From NCBI RefSeq assembly GCF_018502485.1, contig NZ_CP075546.1: DNA of 64,000 nt. The stretch is one strand, 5' to 3'. The notes under the pieces are model-generated. The model ran no database searches and was not told the origin of the DNA. It was given only the letters and a program-made list of their open reading frames with translations. Numbering within the stretch: position 1 is the first letter of the stretch; each line of letters starts with the position of its first letter. The DNA is from Methanospirillum purgamenti (GTDB lineage: Archaea; Halobacteriota; Methanomicrobia; Methanomicrobiales; Methanospirillaceae). Position numbers and translations under genes: made by a program. Positions 1 through 8,557 of the stretch are shown piece by piece.

Positions 1-44
1 AGGGTGAAAGTAATCCCATTACCTATCATATTGATAACCACTAA
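1..44 (+). CDS. C-terminal tail of an upstream gene (partial)
   Basis: An open frame enters from the left edge and ends at TAA (42-44). The last residues read GESNPITYHIDNH. Too short to identify; it could equally be non-coding sequence before the rubredoxin gene. Confidence 0.25.
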   Translation, partial: GESNPITYHIDNH

Positions 45-122
45 ATAAAAAAGAAATCAGTTTTATCTGGCTTGATAATATCAGATCACGATCCTTTTAT
101 CTATTCAGGCAGAAATTCATTT

Positions 123-287
123 ATGGCTGCATGGGTTTGTACGAAATGTGGATATTTGTATGATGATCGGTTTGGTGATCCTGAGCATGGAGTTCCAGCT
201 GGGACCCCTTTTGAAAAGATTCCAGACTCCTGGGTCTGCCCCCGTTGTAAAGCATCAAAGGCATTCTTTGCTAAAAGAAAAGAATGA
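123..287 (+). CDS. Rubredoxin
   Basis: Small one-iron electron-transfer protein of about 54 residues. Both iron-binding knuckles are present: CTKCGY near residue 6 and CPRCK near residue 40, with the usual aromatic and Gly-Asp residues between (LYDDRFGDPEHG). This length is typical of free-standing rubredoxins. The ATG at 123 is preferred over the upstream in-frame ATG at 72 because MAAWVCTKCG matches normal rubredoxin N-termini. In strict anaerobes rubredoxin usually passes electrons to rubrerythrin, flavodiiron protein or superoxide reductase. A rubrerythrin lies 47 kb away in this window, but a direct partnership is inference. Confidence 0.93.
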   Translation: MAAWVCTKCGYLYDDRFGDPEHGVPAGTPFEKIPDSWVCPRCKASKAFFAKRKE

Positions 288-322
288 TCTCATCTTTTTA
301 AAGTATTTTTTTAGGAACCACA

Positions 323-2737
323 ATGAAACCAGGGACTGATTCAGGTCTACATATCTCTCTGCCGGTCCTGGTAATGGTGGTCCTTACAACGATATTCATT
401 CTTGTAACCGGGATAATATCTGTTTTGATTCTTGATCAGACATATCAGCATTTGATGCATGAATGGGATAATGATGTCCGCCACAATGAACAATATCTTG
501 AAAATTCTCTAAAACTTATAAACCAGGGACTTTTATTATTTGACCATACCTTTGATGCTTCGATGAAGGAACAGTTTGGATATTTTATTGAAGCATATAA
601 CCAGTCTGGTAATGATCCATCACTGATGAACCTGACCCTTTTAAAATTGCAATTAAACCCATCAATACGAAATATTGCGGACTTTTATATTATTAACAGT
701 TCTGGTATTGTCATTGATACCACCTATCCGGGTGATCTGGGACTTGATTTTAAAATCTGGCCTGCCGTGTATGAAGACATCTCTAATATTCGGAACGGAT
801 CAGTATTTGAAGCAGATCGTGCAGTTTATGGATTCAGCTCTGCAAAAAATTCGCGAAAATTTGCGTATCAGCCTACTCCAGATCATCAGTACCTCTTTGA
901 AATTTCCTATCTCATAGGGGATTATGACGCTGCTAGAAAGAATTTCTCATATGCTCAGGTGATGAGAACTTTTGTCAATGATACACCACATATCCGCTCA
1001 TTGACATTATATGATTCAATGAACAGGATCCTCTGGAGTAGTGACGGGAAGAGAACTCTACCCAATTCAGAAGTTATCAATTTTGTTAAGGGATCTTTCG
1101 AAAGAGGTAACCGGACATGGATATCAGATCCTGTAAATAATTCAGAGGTTTATTACAAGTTTATTGAAATTTCTGATGAAAGCACCGTTTCTGGAAATAT
1201 GCTTGACCTTGTTGCAAGAATTGAATATGACACATCAGTGAGAGAAGCTCACCTGAACTCACTAAAATTATATCATGTTCTGGTTTCTTTTATTGCAATA
1301 TTGCTCGGAATTTTCATTGCATATTTTCTGGCAAATCACATTACACGCCCGATGAGAAAAATAATTGATGACATTAACCGAATAGCCCATGGAGATTTAT
1401 GTCATCGTGTCTCATATTCTGGAAGCGCTGAGTTTACTCAGTTAGAGGTCAGTCTGAATCTATTAATTACTTATCTTAACGATCTCATCACAAATCTTCA
1501 GGAAAAAGAACAATATATCAGGGAGAGCAAGGAAGGATACCAGATCCTGGTAGAACGATTAAATGAAGGAATATGGATCGTTGATAAAAACGAGATTACA
1601 ACTTTTGTCAATTCCCGTATGGCTGAGATACTAGAGACGACTCCAGATGAAATCATTGGTAAACATGCCCGGGACATCATTCATCCCTCAAACTATGATT
1701 TATTTGATACAAAAATGAGTAATCGTCATCATGGCATATCGGAACGATATGAAATTTCTCTGCTTACAAGTAAAAATAATCTCATCTTTACAGAAATCTC
1801 TGCATCCCCTTCTTTATCAGATGATGGGAAATATATCGGATCATTTGGAGTTGTAACTGATATTTCTGAACGGAAAGAGAATGAACAGAAGATCAGAAGT
1901 TATACTTTGGAATTAGAAAAGAGAACTCATGAGTTAGAGGTTGTCAGGGATGAATTATTTCGGATAAATAAAAATCTTGATAATATCGTACATGAACGGA
2001 CAAAAGAGGTATTTCGGTTATTAGAACAGAAAAACGATTTTATCATGCAACTCGGCCATGATCTTAGAACGCCTCTCACTCCAATTCTAGGATTATTGCC
2101 TCGTCTCTATGAGATATCTGGTGAAGAACATGATATGATTTTGCAGATCATTGAAAGAAATGCGAGGCATATTCAGAACATTGGCTCAAAATCATTGAAA
2201 CTTGCAAAATTAAATTCTCTGGATTATATCCCGGAAAGTGAAAATGTAAACATTGCAGATACTACCAGAACAGTCCTTGATATCAACCGCATATCAATTC
2301 GAAATGCCGGAATTACAGTTACTGTTCACATCCCTGATAATTGTATAATCAGGGGAGATCAGATTCTTATCCAGGAACTCATTGACAATCTTATCTCAAA
2401 TGCCATAAAATTTTCAAAACCCTCTTGTGGAACTATCCTAATAAAAGCTGATATTTCTCATAATATTATGACACTTACTGTTAGTGATACAGGAATTGGT
2501 CTGTTACCTGGTGAAGAGCAGAGTATTTTTGAAGAATTTTATAAATCAGACAGATCTCGCCATGATAAAACATCCACTGGACTTGGACTGGCGATATGTA
2601 AAAAAATAGTCCAAAAACATAATGGGACGATCATAGTCTCAAGCAAAGGACCGGATTGTGGTACTACATTTACTCTCACTCTTCCGGTTCATTTGGAGAA
2701 TGAAGATCCCAGGGTCATTCATAAAAACGATAATTAA
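323..2737 (+). CDS. Membrane sensor histidine kinase (Cache-like sensor, HAMP, PAS, HisKA, HATPase)
   Basis: An 804-residue membrane kinase. TM1 is about residues 13-36 and TM2 about 316-337, enclosing an extracellular Cache-like region of about 280 residues. HAMP follows (ITRPMRKIIDDINRIAHGD), then a PAS domain around 410-525 and a coiled coil. The HisKA box is canonical (QLGHDLRTPLTPIL, His near residue 580). The C-terminal ATPase has an N-box (NLISNAIKFS), G1 (DTGIGL), G2 (GLGLAICKKI) and G3 (GTTFTLTLP). It is the only kinase here with a canonical H-box. Its extracellular motif FAYQPTPDH also occurs in the kinase at 8554-11532, so the two share a sensor but not a transmitter. No cognate regulator is adjacent in the same direction; the signal is unknown. 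Confidence 0.92.
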   Translation: MKPGTDSGLHISLPVLVMVVLTTIFILVTGIISVLILDQTYQHLMHEWDNDVRHNEQYLENSLKLINQGLLLFDHTFDASMKEQFGYFIEAYNQSGNDPSLMNLTLLKLQLNPSIRNIADFYIINSSGIVIDTTYPGDLGLDFKIWPAVYEDISNIRNGSVFEADRAVYGFSSAKNSRKFAYQPTPDHQYLFEISYLIGDYDAARKNFSYAQVMRTFVNDTPHIRSLTLYDSMNRILWSSDGKRTLPNSEVINFVKGSFERGNRTWISDPVNNSEVYYKFIEISDESTVSGNMLDLVARIEYDTSVREAHLNSLKLYHVLVSFIAILLGIFIAYFLANHITRPMRKIIDDINRIAHGDLCHRVSYSGSAEFTQLEVSLNLLITYLNDLITNLQEKEQYIRESKEGYQILVERLNEGIWIVDKNEITTFVNSRMAEILETTPDEIIGKHARDIIHPSNYDLFDTKMSNRHHGISERYEISLLTSKNNLIFTEISASPSLSDDGKYIGSFGVVTDISERKENEQKIRSYTLELEKRTHELEVVRDELFRINKNLDNIVHERTKEVFRLLEQKNDFIMQLGHDLRTPLTPILGLLPRLYEISGEEHDMILQIIERNARHIQNIGSKSLKLAKLNSLDYIPESENVNIADTTRTVLDINRISIRNAGITVTVHIPDNCIIRGDQILIQELIDNLISNAIKFSKPSCGTILIKADISHNIMTLTVSDTGIGLLPGEEQSIFEEFYKSDRSRHDKTSTGLGLAICKKIVQKHNGTIIVSSKGPDCGTTFTLTLPVHLENEDPRVIHKNDN

Positions 2738-2756
2738 ATTTTTATCTTAGTAGGAA

Positions 2757-3401
2757 TTAAAAAAGAGTAGTCTGGTTGGAGATGTGATTTGATATCGGAC
2801 GAATAAGATCCGGACCATCTATTCCTGGAGTACTGATCTTTTCAGACACCCGATGTATCAAAAGATCGGATGGAGGGATTTTGCAAATTTTTTCTGGATC
2901 ACATCCGGCAAGATAGTCATTTTCAGCTTCTTTCGGGATAATAAAGGGCATCCGGGGATGAATGATTTTCACTTTTCCTTCTGAAGCGGTTGTCAGAATT
3001 ACTACCTCTTTCACATCTCCGGTATCTCTCATAAGGCCGGCAAATGTCAGGATAGGATAAGATGGCAGAAAGAAATAATATGGAATTTTCTGCCCAGATA
3101 TATGGTGCCATTCATAATATCCGGATACAGGAATAAGGCATCTTCCAGTTTCATTGATTTTCCTGAAGAGTGGTTTTTCGAGAACGGTTTCTGATCTTGC
3201 ATTGATAATTCGGGTTTTTAATCCGTTCATAAAACCGAATGTTCCCATTTCCGCTAAGGGGCTGTCATCTCCCTTCGAAATAAACAACATTGGTTCTGCA
3301 GGAGCCAAATTGTATCGTGGAATATATGTATCAGGAATTTGAACCCTATAACGTTCTGACAACTCTCCGGGTGATGCAGCTATACAAAACCTACCGCACA
3401 T
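2757..3401 (-). CDS. SRAP/HMCES-family abasic-site protein (YedK-like)
   Basis: A 214-residue protein starting MCGRFCIA, where Cys2 is the catalytic residue. In this family (YedK, HMCES, formerly DUF159) Cys2 forms a thiazolidine crosslink with abasic sites in single-stranded DNA. The other family landmarks are present: NARSETV (Asn and Arg), GYYEWH (active-site Glu) and HPRMPFII (active-site His). The length is normal. The start lies 3 bases after the stop of the receiver-PAS gene at 3405-4865, so the two are probably co-transcribed, although no functional link is obvious. Confidence 0.9.
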   Translation of the reverse strand: MCGRFCIAASPGELSERYRVQIPDTYIPRYNLAPAEPMLFISKGDDSPLAEMGTFGFMNGLKTRIINARSETVLEKPLFRKINETGRCLIPVSGYYEWHHISGQKIPYYFFLPSYPILTFAGLMRDTGDVKEVVILTTASEGKVKIIHPRMPFIIPKEAENDYLAGCDPEKICKIPPSDLLIHRVSEKISTPGIDGPDLIRPISNHISNQTTLF

Positions 3402-3404
3402 GTT

Positions 3405-4865
3405 CTATTTTTGGTCTGGAAGGAACCTGTTTTGGATGTCATAATGTCGTCGCAGGAATCCCAGCACTTTTTCAGACTCTACCCATCGTCTATCCAGTTG
3501 GGTGATCATCTGGTCAATTTCCCGGATTTGTTGCATGAGTGTGTCACGTTCTTTTCCCTGTATAGAATCCATCATTGACAACCATCCGGTAATTACTGCA
3601 AGTGGATTTCTGATCCCATCATTCAGGATGGCAAATTCTCCAAGGTTACGTTCAATTTGTGATAATAATGCTTCCTTTTCTTTCTCAAATGCAAGCTGAA
3701 ATGTAATGTCACGGGAAATTGACAGAACTGATCTTACTCTCCCTTCCATGTCCAGTTCAGGGAACAAGCGCCAATTAAAAGTAACCAGACCTTTCATGGA
3801 TTGAAATGATATATTCATTTCTACAGGATTTGCAGATATAATAACCTCATGGATCAGATTATCCCATTTTTTACTATCTTTTAAATGAGGGATGATGTCA
3901 GAATATCTTTTCCCAATCAGACATTCTGGATCAAAAGGAATATATGGCACAATTGCAGGATTGACGTATCTATGTCGACCTTCAAGGTCAAACCTCATTA
4001 CAATGTCTGTATTATTCTCAACCAAGGCCCTGAAATTTTCCCTGCTTTCAATTAATGCATATTCTGAACGTTTCTGAAGTGTGATATCCCGTACAGAGCC
4101 AATAAACCCGATTCTTTCCATATCTGCTGATAGTATCGGAGAAACTGTTATCCTGAAATATCTGTCATTATCATTTCCCTCTCCGAAAAAACTATGATAC
4201 TCTTCAGTTATTGTTCTGGTATCTTCATCTGAATCACCAGAAATATAAGAGGCCTGTTCTCCGAGAAAAAGAACCCGTTCAATCAGTGATAAAGCTCCTG
4301 GTGATTTGAATCGGTTAATTACACTGTTTCTTTTTTGGAACAGGATGTCTTTTGATGGTATCCCGGTGAGTTCCTCCATTACCCTGTTCCATGCGATGAT
4401 TTTTTGTGTTGAATCAACTGAAAGAGTAGCATCTGGGAGAAAATCAATGATTTCTTCAAGAAAATTTCTGGACTTTGCAAGAGCTTTTTCTGATCGCCTT
4501 CTCGTCACTGCCTGGACAATCAGCTGCTTCATCTCGGTAAATAATACATAAGGATCTTCTCCTTTTTGCAAATAAAAGTCAGCACCAGCGTTTAGTGCTT
4601 CAATCACTACCTCATGCCTGCTTTTTCCGGTACAAACGAGAAAAGGAGTCATGTCATTATTATTTCGAACTCTCCTGAGCAGTTCCAGCCCATCAAGGCC
4701 TGGCATTTCATAATCTGCAATTATTGCATCAAAGGAATGAGATTCGATTAGTTGGATAGCTGTTTCGCCATCGGTAACCGGAGTAATGATGCATCCTCCG
4801 AGCCGTTCTTCAAGGTAGATGCGTGCAATTTCACACATGCTTGGCTCGTCGTCAACAAAAAGCAC
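3405..4865 (-). CDS. Receiver-PAS-PAS protein ending in a His-less DHp-like module
   Basis: A 486-residue cytoplasmic protein. The receiver domain occupies about 1-120 (phospho-Asp in IIADYEMPG, Lys in DFYLQKGEDP), followed by PAS domains at about 130-250 and 265-375. The C-terminal 85 residues form a helical module, NLGEFAILNDGIRNPLAVI then WVESEKVLGFLRR. This resembles a HisKA hairpin in which the phospho-accepting His is replaced, and no ATPase domain follows. The same tail occurs at 7850-8557 and inside the kinase at 36550-41061. The start is a GTG without a clear ribosome site. A C7 tract lies just upstream; with one C fewer, an ATG at 4905 would read into this frame. It is probably a relay or dimerizing adaptor rather than a kinase. 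Confidence 0.85.
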   Translation of the reverse strand: MLFVDDEPSMCEIARIYLEERLGGCIITPVTDGETAIQLIESHSFDAIIADYEMPGLDGLELLRRVRNNNDMTPFLVCTGKSRHEVVIEALNAGADFYLQKGEDPYVLFTEMKQLIVQAVTRRRSEKALAKSRNFLEEIIDFLPDATLSVDSTQKIIAWNRVMEELTGIPSKDILFQKRNSVINRFKSPGALSLIERVLFLGEQASYISGDSDEDTRTITEEYHSFFGEGNDNDRYFRITVSPILSADMERIGFIGSVRDITLQKRSEYALIESRENFRALVENNTDIVMRFDLEGRHRYVNPAIVPYIPFDPECLIGKRYSDIIPHLKDSKKWDNLIHEVIISANPVEMNISFQSMKGLVTFNWRLFPELDMEGRVRSVLSISRDITFQLAFEKEKEALLSQIERNLGEFAILNDGIRNPLAVITGWLSMMDSIQGKERDTLMQQIREIDQMITQLDRRWVESEKVLGFLRRHYDIQNRFLPDQK

Positions 4866-5101
4866 GGATATCGGGGGGGAATTTTCTATATCCAGAATAC
4901 CACATCTCCAATAAGGGCAGTACAGCGATTGTAATTCGAAATAATAGTTACATGTAAACCTTCTAATGAATGGGGAATATTTACATCAACTATAAATTAC
5001 TTATGGTGTTCTGACTTAGTGTATGCCATGAAAGCATGTATCTAAATCATGAGCAGTGCACTATAGTAGATTCATCATGGTAATATAATTACGTATAGGT
5101 C

Positions 5102-5461
5102 TCACAGAAGAACCTTTTCGATCTCCTGAAGAATACCCTGTTTCTGAAATGGTTTCATGATATAACTTACTGCACCACATTTAAATGCCAGTTTTGCCAT
5201 TTCAATAGATTGAATAGCAGTAACCATCAAAATCTTTGCATCCGGATTTATCCCCAGAATTGTTTTTAACGCCATCATTCCATCCATCTTTGGCATGATA
5301 ATATCCATAAGTACCAGATCTGGTTTCGTTGTAAGATACATTTCGACAGCCTGTTGGCCATCCTCCGCTTCTCCTACTATTTCAAAACCTTCTTCGGTGA
5401 GAATATTCACAAGAATAGTCCTCATAAACCTGGTATCATCAACCACTAAAATGCGGACCAT
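5102..5461 (-). CDS. CheY-like single-domain response regulator
   Basis: A 119-residue stand-alone receiver. The acidic pocket (VVDDTRF), the phospho-Asp (LVLMDIIMPKMDG), the switch Thr (MVTA) and the conserved Lys (IMKPF) are all present, so it should be phosphorylatable. It has no output domain, so it must act by protein-protein contact, as CheY or Spo0F do. It lies 25 bases downstream of the receiver-PAS gene at 5487-6650 on the same strand, probably in one transcript. Which kinase feeds it, and whether it serves chemotaxis, cannot be decided from sequence. Confidence 0.92.
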   Translation of the reverse strand: MVRILVVDDTRFMRTILVNILTEEGFEIVGEAEDGQQAVEMYLTTKPDLVLMDIIMPKMDGMMALKTILGINPDAKILMVTAIQSIEMAKLAFKCGAVSYIMKPFQKQGILQEIEKVLL

Positions 5462-5486
5462 TCAAAACCTCCTATCTGGAAACAGA

Positions 5487-6650
5487 CTATTCACCTCTAT
5501 CTTTTTCCAGAACAACAATCTCATGAATCATCCCATCTGGGATTTCCATGGTGATTCCAAGTACACCAATAATATCATCATTCTGGCTGATTGGAAGTGT
5601 CCATGACAGGAACGCTGACCCCTTAGCGCCTGGTTCTTCCGGCAATAAAGATAGGGATTTCTTACCTGTCAATGCGGTTTTGCACCGGTTTTTCCAATCC
5701 TCCTTTACTCCTTCATCGGTTGGAATATCATCAATACACTTTCCTATCAGATTTCCCCACCGCTCAATATGGGCTGAGTTTTGCTGGGTAAAGAGATTGT
5801 CCGTGTTTATTGCCCATATTCGTGCAGGAAATGTGTTCACAAGAGTAGAGAGAAATGCCTCACGATCTGATAGAATATTACGCAGTATTACCTGCTCTGT
5901 AAGATCTATACCAACACCAACAAGGCCAGAGATCACACCTTTCGAATCTTTCACCGGTTGACGACGGAAAAAAATACTTCTTGTATCACCAGATGCGGTT
6001 TTGATTTCTTCAAGGTTTTCAAGGTGAGGAATGCCATGTTTAAAAATCAGATCTTCATACCTGCTAAACGATTCTGCAAGGTTTTGGTTGAATAGGTCAT
6101 TATCTGATCTTCCAGTGATCTCTGCGGCCTTTTTCCCGGAAATTTCTTCAAATAACTGATTAACATGCAAAAATTTTCTTTCTGCATCTTTCATATAGAC
6201 AATGCCCGGTACAGTAGCAAGCATTGTCGTCAGGATCTGGTTACTTAAAGTAATTTCGTCGGTCTTTTGTTTCAAACTAATGTGGGTTTTAATCCGTGCG
6301 AGCATCTCTCTCGTATCAAACGGCTTTGTTAGATAATCTCCTGCACCAAGCCGGAATGCAAGTTCCTTATCCTGAACAAGACCAAGGGCAGTAACCATAA
6401 TGATTGGAATATGGCTATATTGAGGATCAGCTTTGAGCATTCGTAACAGATCAAATCCTGACTGACCTGGCATAATGACATCAAGGAGGATGAGATCCAT
6501 GTCCGGAGTATCATGCAGAACATTCAATGCTTTGTCAACATCTTCTGCGTCATGGACTGTATATCCCTCCATTGAGAGCCGGTTTGTTAAATAATCCCGG
6601 ATTCCGGGATCATCATCAACCACCAGGAGCCTGGTATCCGATGCCACCAT
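5487..6650 (-). CDS. Receiver-PAS response regulator without kinase domain
   Basis: A 387-residue cytoplasmic protein. The N-terminal receiver spans about 1-125, with acidic pair VVDDDPG, phospho-Asp in LILLDVIMPGQSG, and the Lys in YLTKPF. A PAS domain with PAC follows at about 140-265 (VPGIVYMKDAERKFLHVN). A second, more diverged PAS-like segment covers about 270-380 (FPARIWAINTDNLFTQQN). There is no H-box or ATPase. It is the upstream gene of a pair with the CheY-like protein at 5102-5461. A role as a signal-modulated adaptor between a kinase and the small receiver is inference. Confidence 0.85.
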   Translation of the reverse strand: MVASDTRLLVVDDDPGIRDYLTNRLSMEGYTVHDAEDVDKALNVLHDTPDMDLILLDVIMPGQSGFDLLRMLKADPQYSHIPIIMVTALGLVQDKELAFRLGAGDYLTKPFDTREMLARIKTHISLKQKTDEITLSNQILTTMLATVPGIVYMKDAERKFLHVNQLFEEISGKKAAEITGRSDNDLFNQNLAESFSRYEDLIFKHGIPHLENLEEIKTASGDTRSIFFRRQPVKDSKGVISGLVGVGIDLTEQVILRNILSDREAFLSTLVNTFPARIWAINTDNLFTQQNSAHIERWGNLIGKCIDDIPTDEGVKEDWKNRCKTALTGKKSLSLLPEEPGAKGSAFLSWTLPISQNDDIIGVLGITMEIPDGMIHEIVVLEKDRGE

Positions 6651-6712
6651 GTATCATAACTCTTCGTGAAAGATTATAATTCAGAAGGGTTTAGTTTTAT
6701 AATTTATTGGAA

Positions 6713-7120
6713 TTATATACGGTGACGGTCAAGCTCTTCATTGCACAATCGGTCACAAAGTGCAATGTCCGGATTCGTCCTTGGAACATGTTCCCATGAT
6801 ACGTGTTGGTATTGAGCGGACAGTTTTTTCACCTCAGTATAAAGATTTTGCAGATGAGGTTTATGAATTTTGTATAAACCGGTTATTTGCCTTATTGCAA
6901 GCTGACTATCCGAGTAAATTGTCAGGTACGGATCTGAATACAAGTGTGCTTTGGTAAGGGCTCTGATTATGGCTGTATACTCCGCAACATTGTTTGTCGT
7001 CTCTCCTAAAAATTCAACATATGATTCAATCAAAGTTCCATTTTCATCTTTGATTATATACGAACAGGCAGCAGCTCCTGGATTTCCCCGTGATGCACCA
7101 TCTGTAGAGATCTTCAACAT
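6713..7120 (-). CDS. rnhA: Ribonuclease HI-like protein
   Basis: A 135-residue RNase H fold protein, predicted to cut RNA in RNA-DNA hybrids. The acidic active site is recognisable: Asp in STDGASRGNPG at the N-terminus, Glu in TTNNVAEYTAI, Asp in IYSDSQLAIRQ, and a C-terminal Asp in NPDIALCDRLCNE. It lacks the N-terminal hybrid-binding domain of eukaryotic RNase H1 and matches the short archaeal/bacterial type. Its start is divergent from the LysE-type exporter gene at 7165. Confidence 0.88.
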   Translation of the reverse strand: MLKISTDGASRGNPGAAACSYIIKDENGTLIESYVEFLGETTNNVAEYTAIIRALTKAHLYSDPYLTIYSDSQLAIRQITGLYKIHKPHLQNLYTEVKKLSAQYQHVSWEHVPRTNPDIALCDRLCNEELDRHRI

Positions 7121-7164
7121 TGGGTATAGTGTTCATCGTATCAGACACATACATGTATGGATAC

Positions 7165-7776
7165 ATGACGATCCCCGAACTTGCTCTCATGGGATTTATC
7201 ATCGGTCTGACCGGTGCTCTCGCTCCCGGACCAACACTGGTGGCAACCATTCATTCAGCCCTTCGTATCGGCTGGACCGGGGGGCCACGGGTTACGGTTG
7301 GGCACATTATTGCAGAAATGGGAATTGTTTTGCTTATAGTGGCAGGAGTCACAACCGTATCAGATACTTATCGCCCGGTAATTGCTGGAATCGGAGGGGT
7401 TGCCCTTGTAATTTTTGGTGGGATGACTCTTCTTGGTGCCCGAAATGCAACCCTGTTATCTGGTAACTGTGAAGGAAAAAATGCAGGCTCTGTTCTTGCC
7501 GGACTCATTACCAGCATCTCAAATCCCTACTTTTGGATCTGGTGGTTTTCTGTAGGGAGTGCCCTGTTATTCAGTTCATTTTCTCAAGGAATTGCAGGTT
7601 TACTTGCATTTATTGGTGGGCACTGGTCAGCGGATCTTGCCTGGTTTACTCTTGTCTCTGTTGGTATTCACCGGAGTAAAACAGTAATTGACAATAGAAT
7701 ATATCGGGGAATCTTACTTGGATGCGGACTTCTTTTAGTTATATTTGGTATGTGGTTTCTTACCCAGGCGTTATAA
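7165..7776 (+). CDS. LysE-family exporter
   Basis: A membrane protein of about 203 residues with six predicted hydrophobic segments. It shows the LysE/RhtB family start (MGFIIGLTGALAPGPTLVATI). The family exports amino acids or related small molecules; the substrate is not readable here. The open frame extends upstream to 7120, but those codons overlap the divergent RNase H start. The ATG at 7165 puts the first membrane segment and the family motif at the usual distance. Later features include an ISNPYFWIWW segment and a C-terminal hydrophobic helix. Confidence 0.85.
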   Translation: MTIPELALMGFIIGLTGALAPGPTLVATIHSALRIGWTGGPRVTVGHIIAEMGIVLLIVAGVTTVSDTYRPVIAGIGGVALVIFGGMTLLGARNATLLSGNCEGKNAGSVLAGLITSISNPYFWIWWFSVGSALLFSSFSQGIAGLLAFIGGHWSADLAWFTLVSVGIHRSKTVIDNRIYRGILLGCGLLLVIFGMWFLTQAL

Positions 7777-7849
7777 TCGGGATATTAGCAAAAAATTTGG
7801 TGTCTCCAGTGGAAATAAAGGGGTGATAAACTCTTCCAGGCGCATGGGA

Positions 7850-8557
7850 CTACGTGATATCCTGTTCATCAATTTCAGGCATAAATTCATCCATGGTTCG
7901 CCTCAAAAATCTCCTTACTTTTTCAGATTCTGTAAATCCCTGGTCCAACCGGTCTACAATACGGTTGATCAACCGAACACCTTCTAGAATGCGTTGTTGG
8001 TATGGTCCTTCTTCAATACCTGCACTCATTGATATCAGAGTGAGGGGATTTCGTATCTCATCATTCAAAGCAGCTAACTGAGCAATATTTTTATCAATCT
8101 GTGAAATTGCGATCTTCTGATCCTGTAGCAGTCTGGTCTCCCAGGTAATATCCCGTCCGATACAAAACCGGAGCATATTGTCTTCAATCTCCACGAATTT
8201 GATCTGCATATCAAGAAAAATTTGGTTCCCAAGAACGTTTGTGAACTCCCAGGTGAACCGTTTTCCTTCCCTTTTTGGGTGATACCAGTGATACACCAGG
8301 GATTCGCAATTATCCGAATTAGTATTACACCTAGGAAGAGAGGATATGGGAATTCCTATGATCTGTTCTGAAGAGAGTCCGGTGATTTCTTCAAACCGGG
8401 GATTACACACAAGCACTCCATCTTCATCACCGATAATAATTGGATCAGGGGCAGCGTGAAACAAGATCTCCCATCTCGCTTCCACAGCCTGTAACCGCCG
8501 ATATATCTGTTCGGACGGAAATGATTGTAGGTCCATCTTACTCGCCTCGTCCTTCAT
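7850..8557 (-). CDS. PAS protein with His-less DHp-like C-terminal module
   Basis: A 235-residue cytoplasmic protein with one PAS/PAC domain at about 25-145 (LFHAAPDPIIIGDEDGVLVCN). It ends in the module NIAQLAALNDEIRNPLTLI followed by FTESEKVRRFLRR, which looks like a DHp hairpin lacking the His. There is no ATPase. Its start overlaps the end of the membrane kinase at 8554-11532 by 4 bases (ATGA type), so the two are translationally coupled. The simplest reading is an accessory partner that docks on or modulates that kinase; this is inference. Confidence 0.85.
   Translation of the reverse strand: MKDEASKMDLQSFPSEQIYRRLQAVEARWEILFHAAPDPIIIGDEDGVLVCNPRFEEITGLSSEQIIGIPISSLPRCNTNSDNCESLVYHWYHPKREGKRFTWEFTNVLGNQIFLDMQIKFVEIEDNMLRFCIGRDITWETRLLQDQKIAISQIDKNIAQLAALNDEIRNPLTLISMSAGIEEGPYQQRILEGVRLINRIVDRLDQGFTESEKVRRFLRRTMDEFMPEIDEQDIT

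Noticed and set aside
6951..7466. 171-codon plus-strand frame across the RNase H and LysE starts
   Set aside because: It covers two well-supported genes in other frames, and its product is low-complexity and motif-free.
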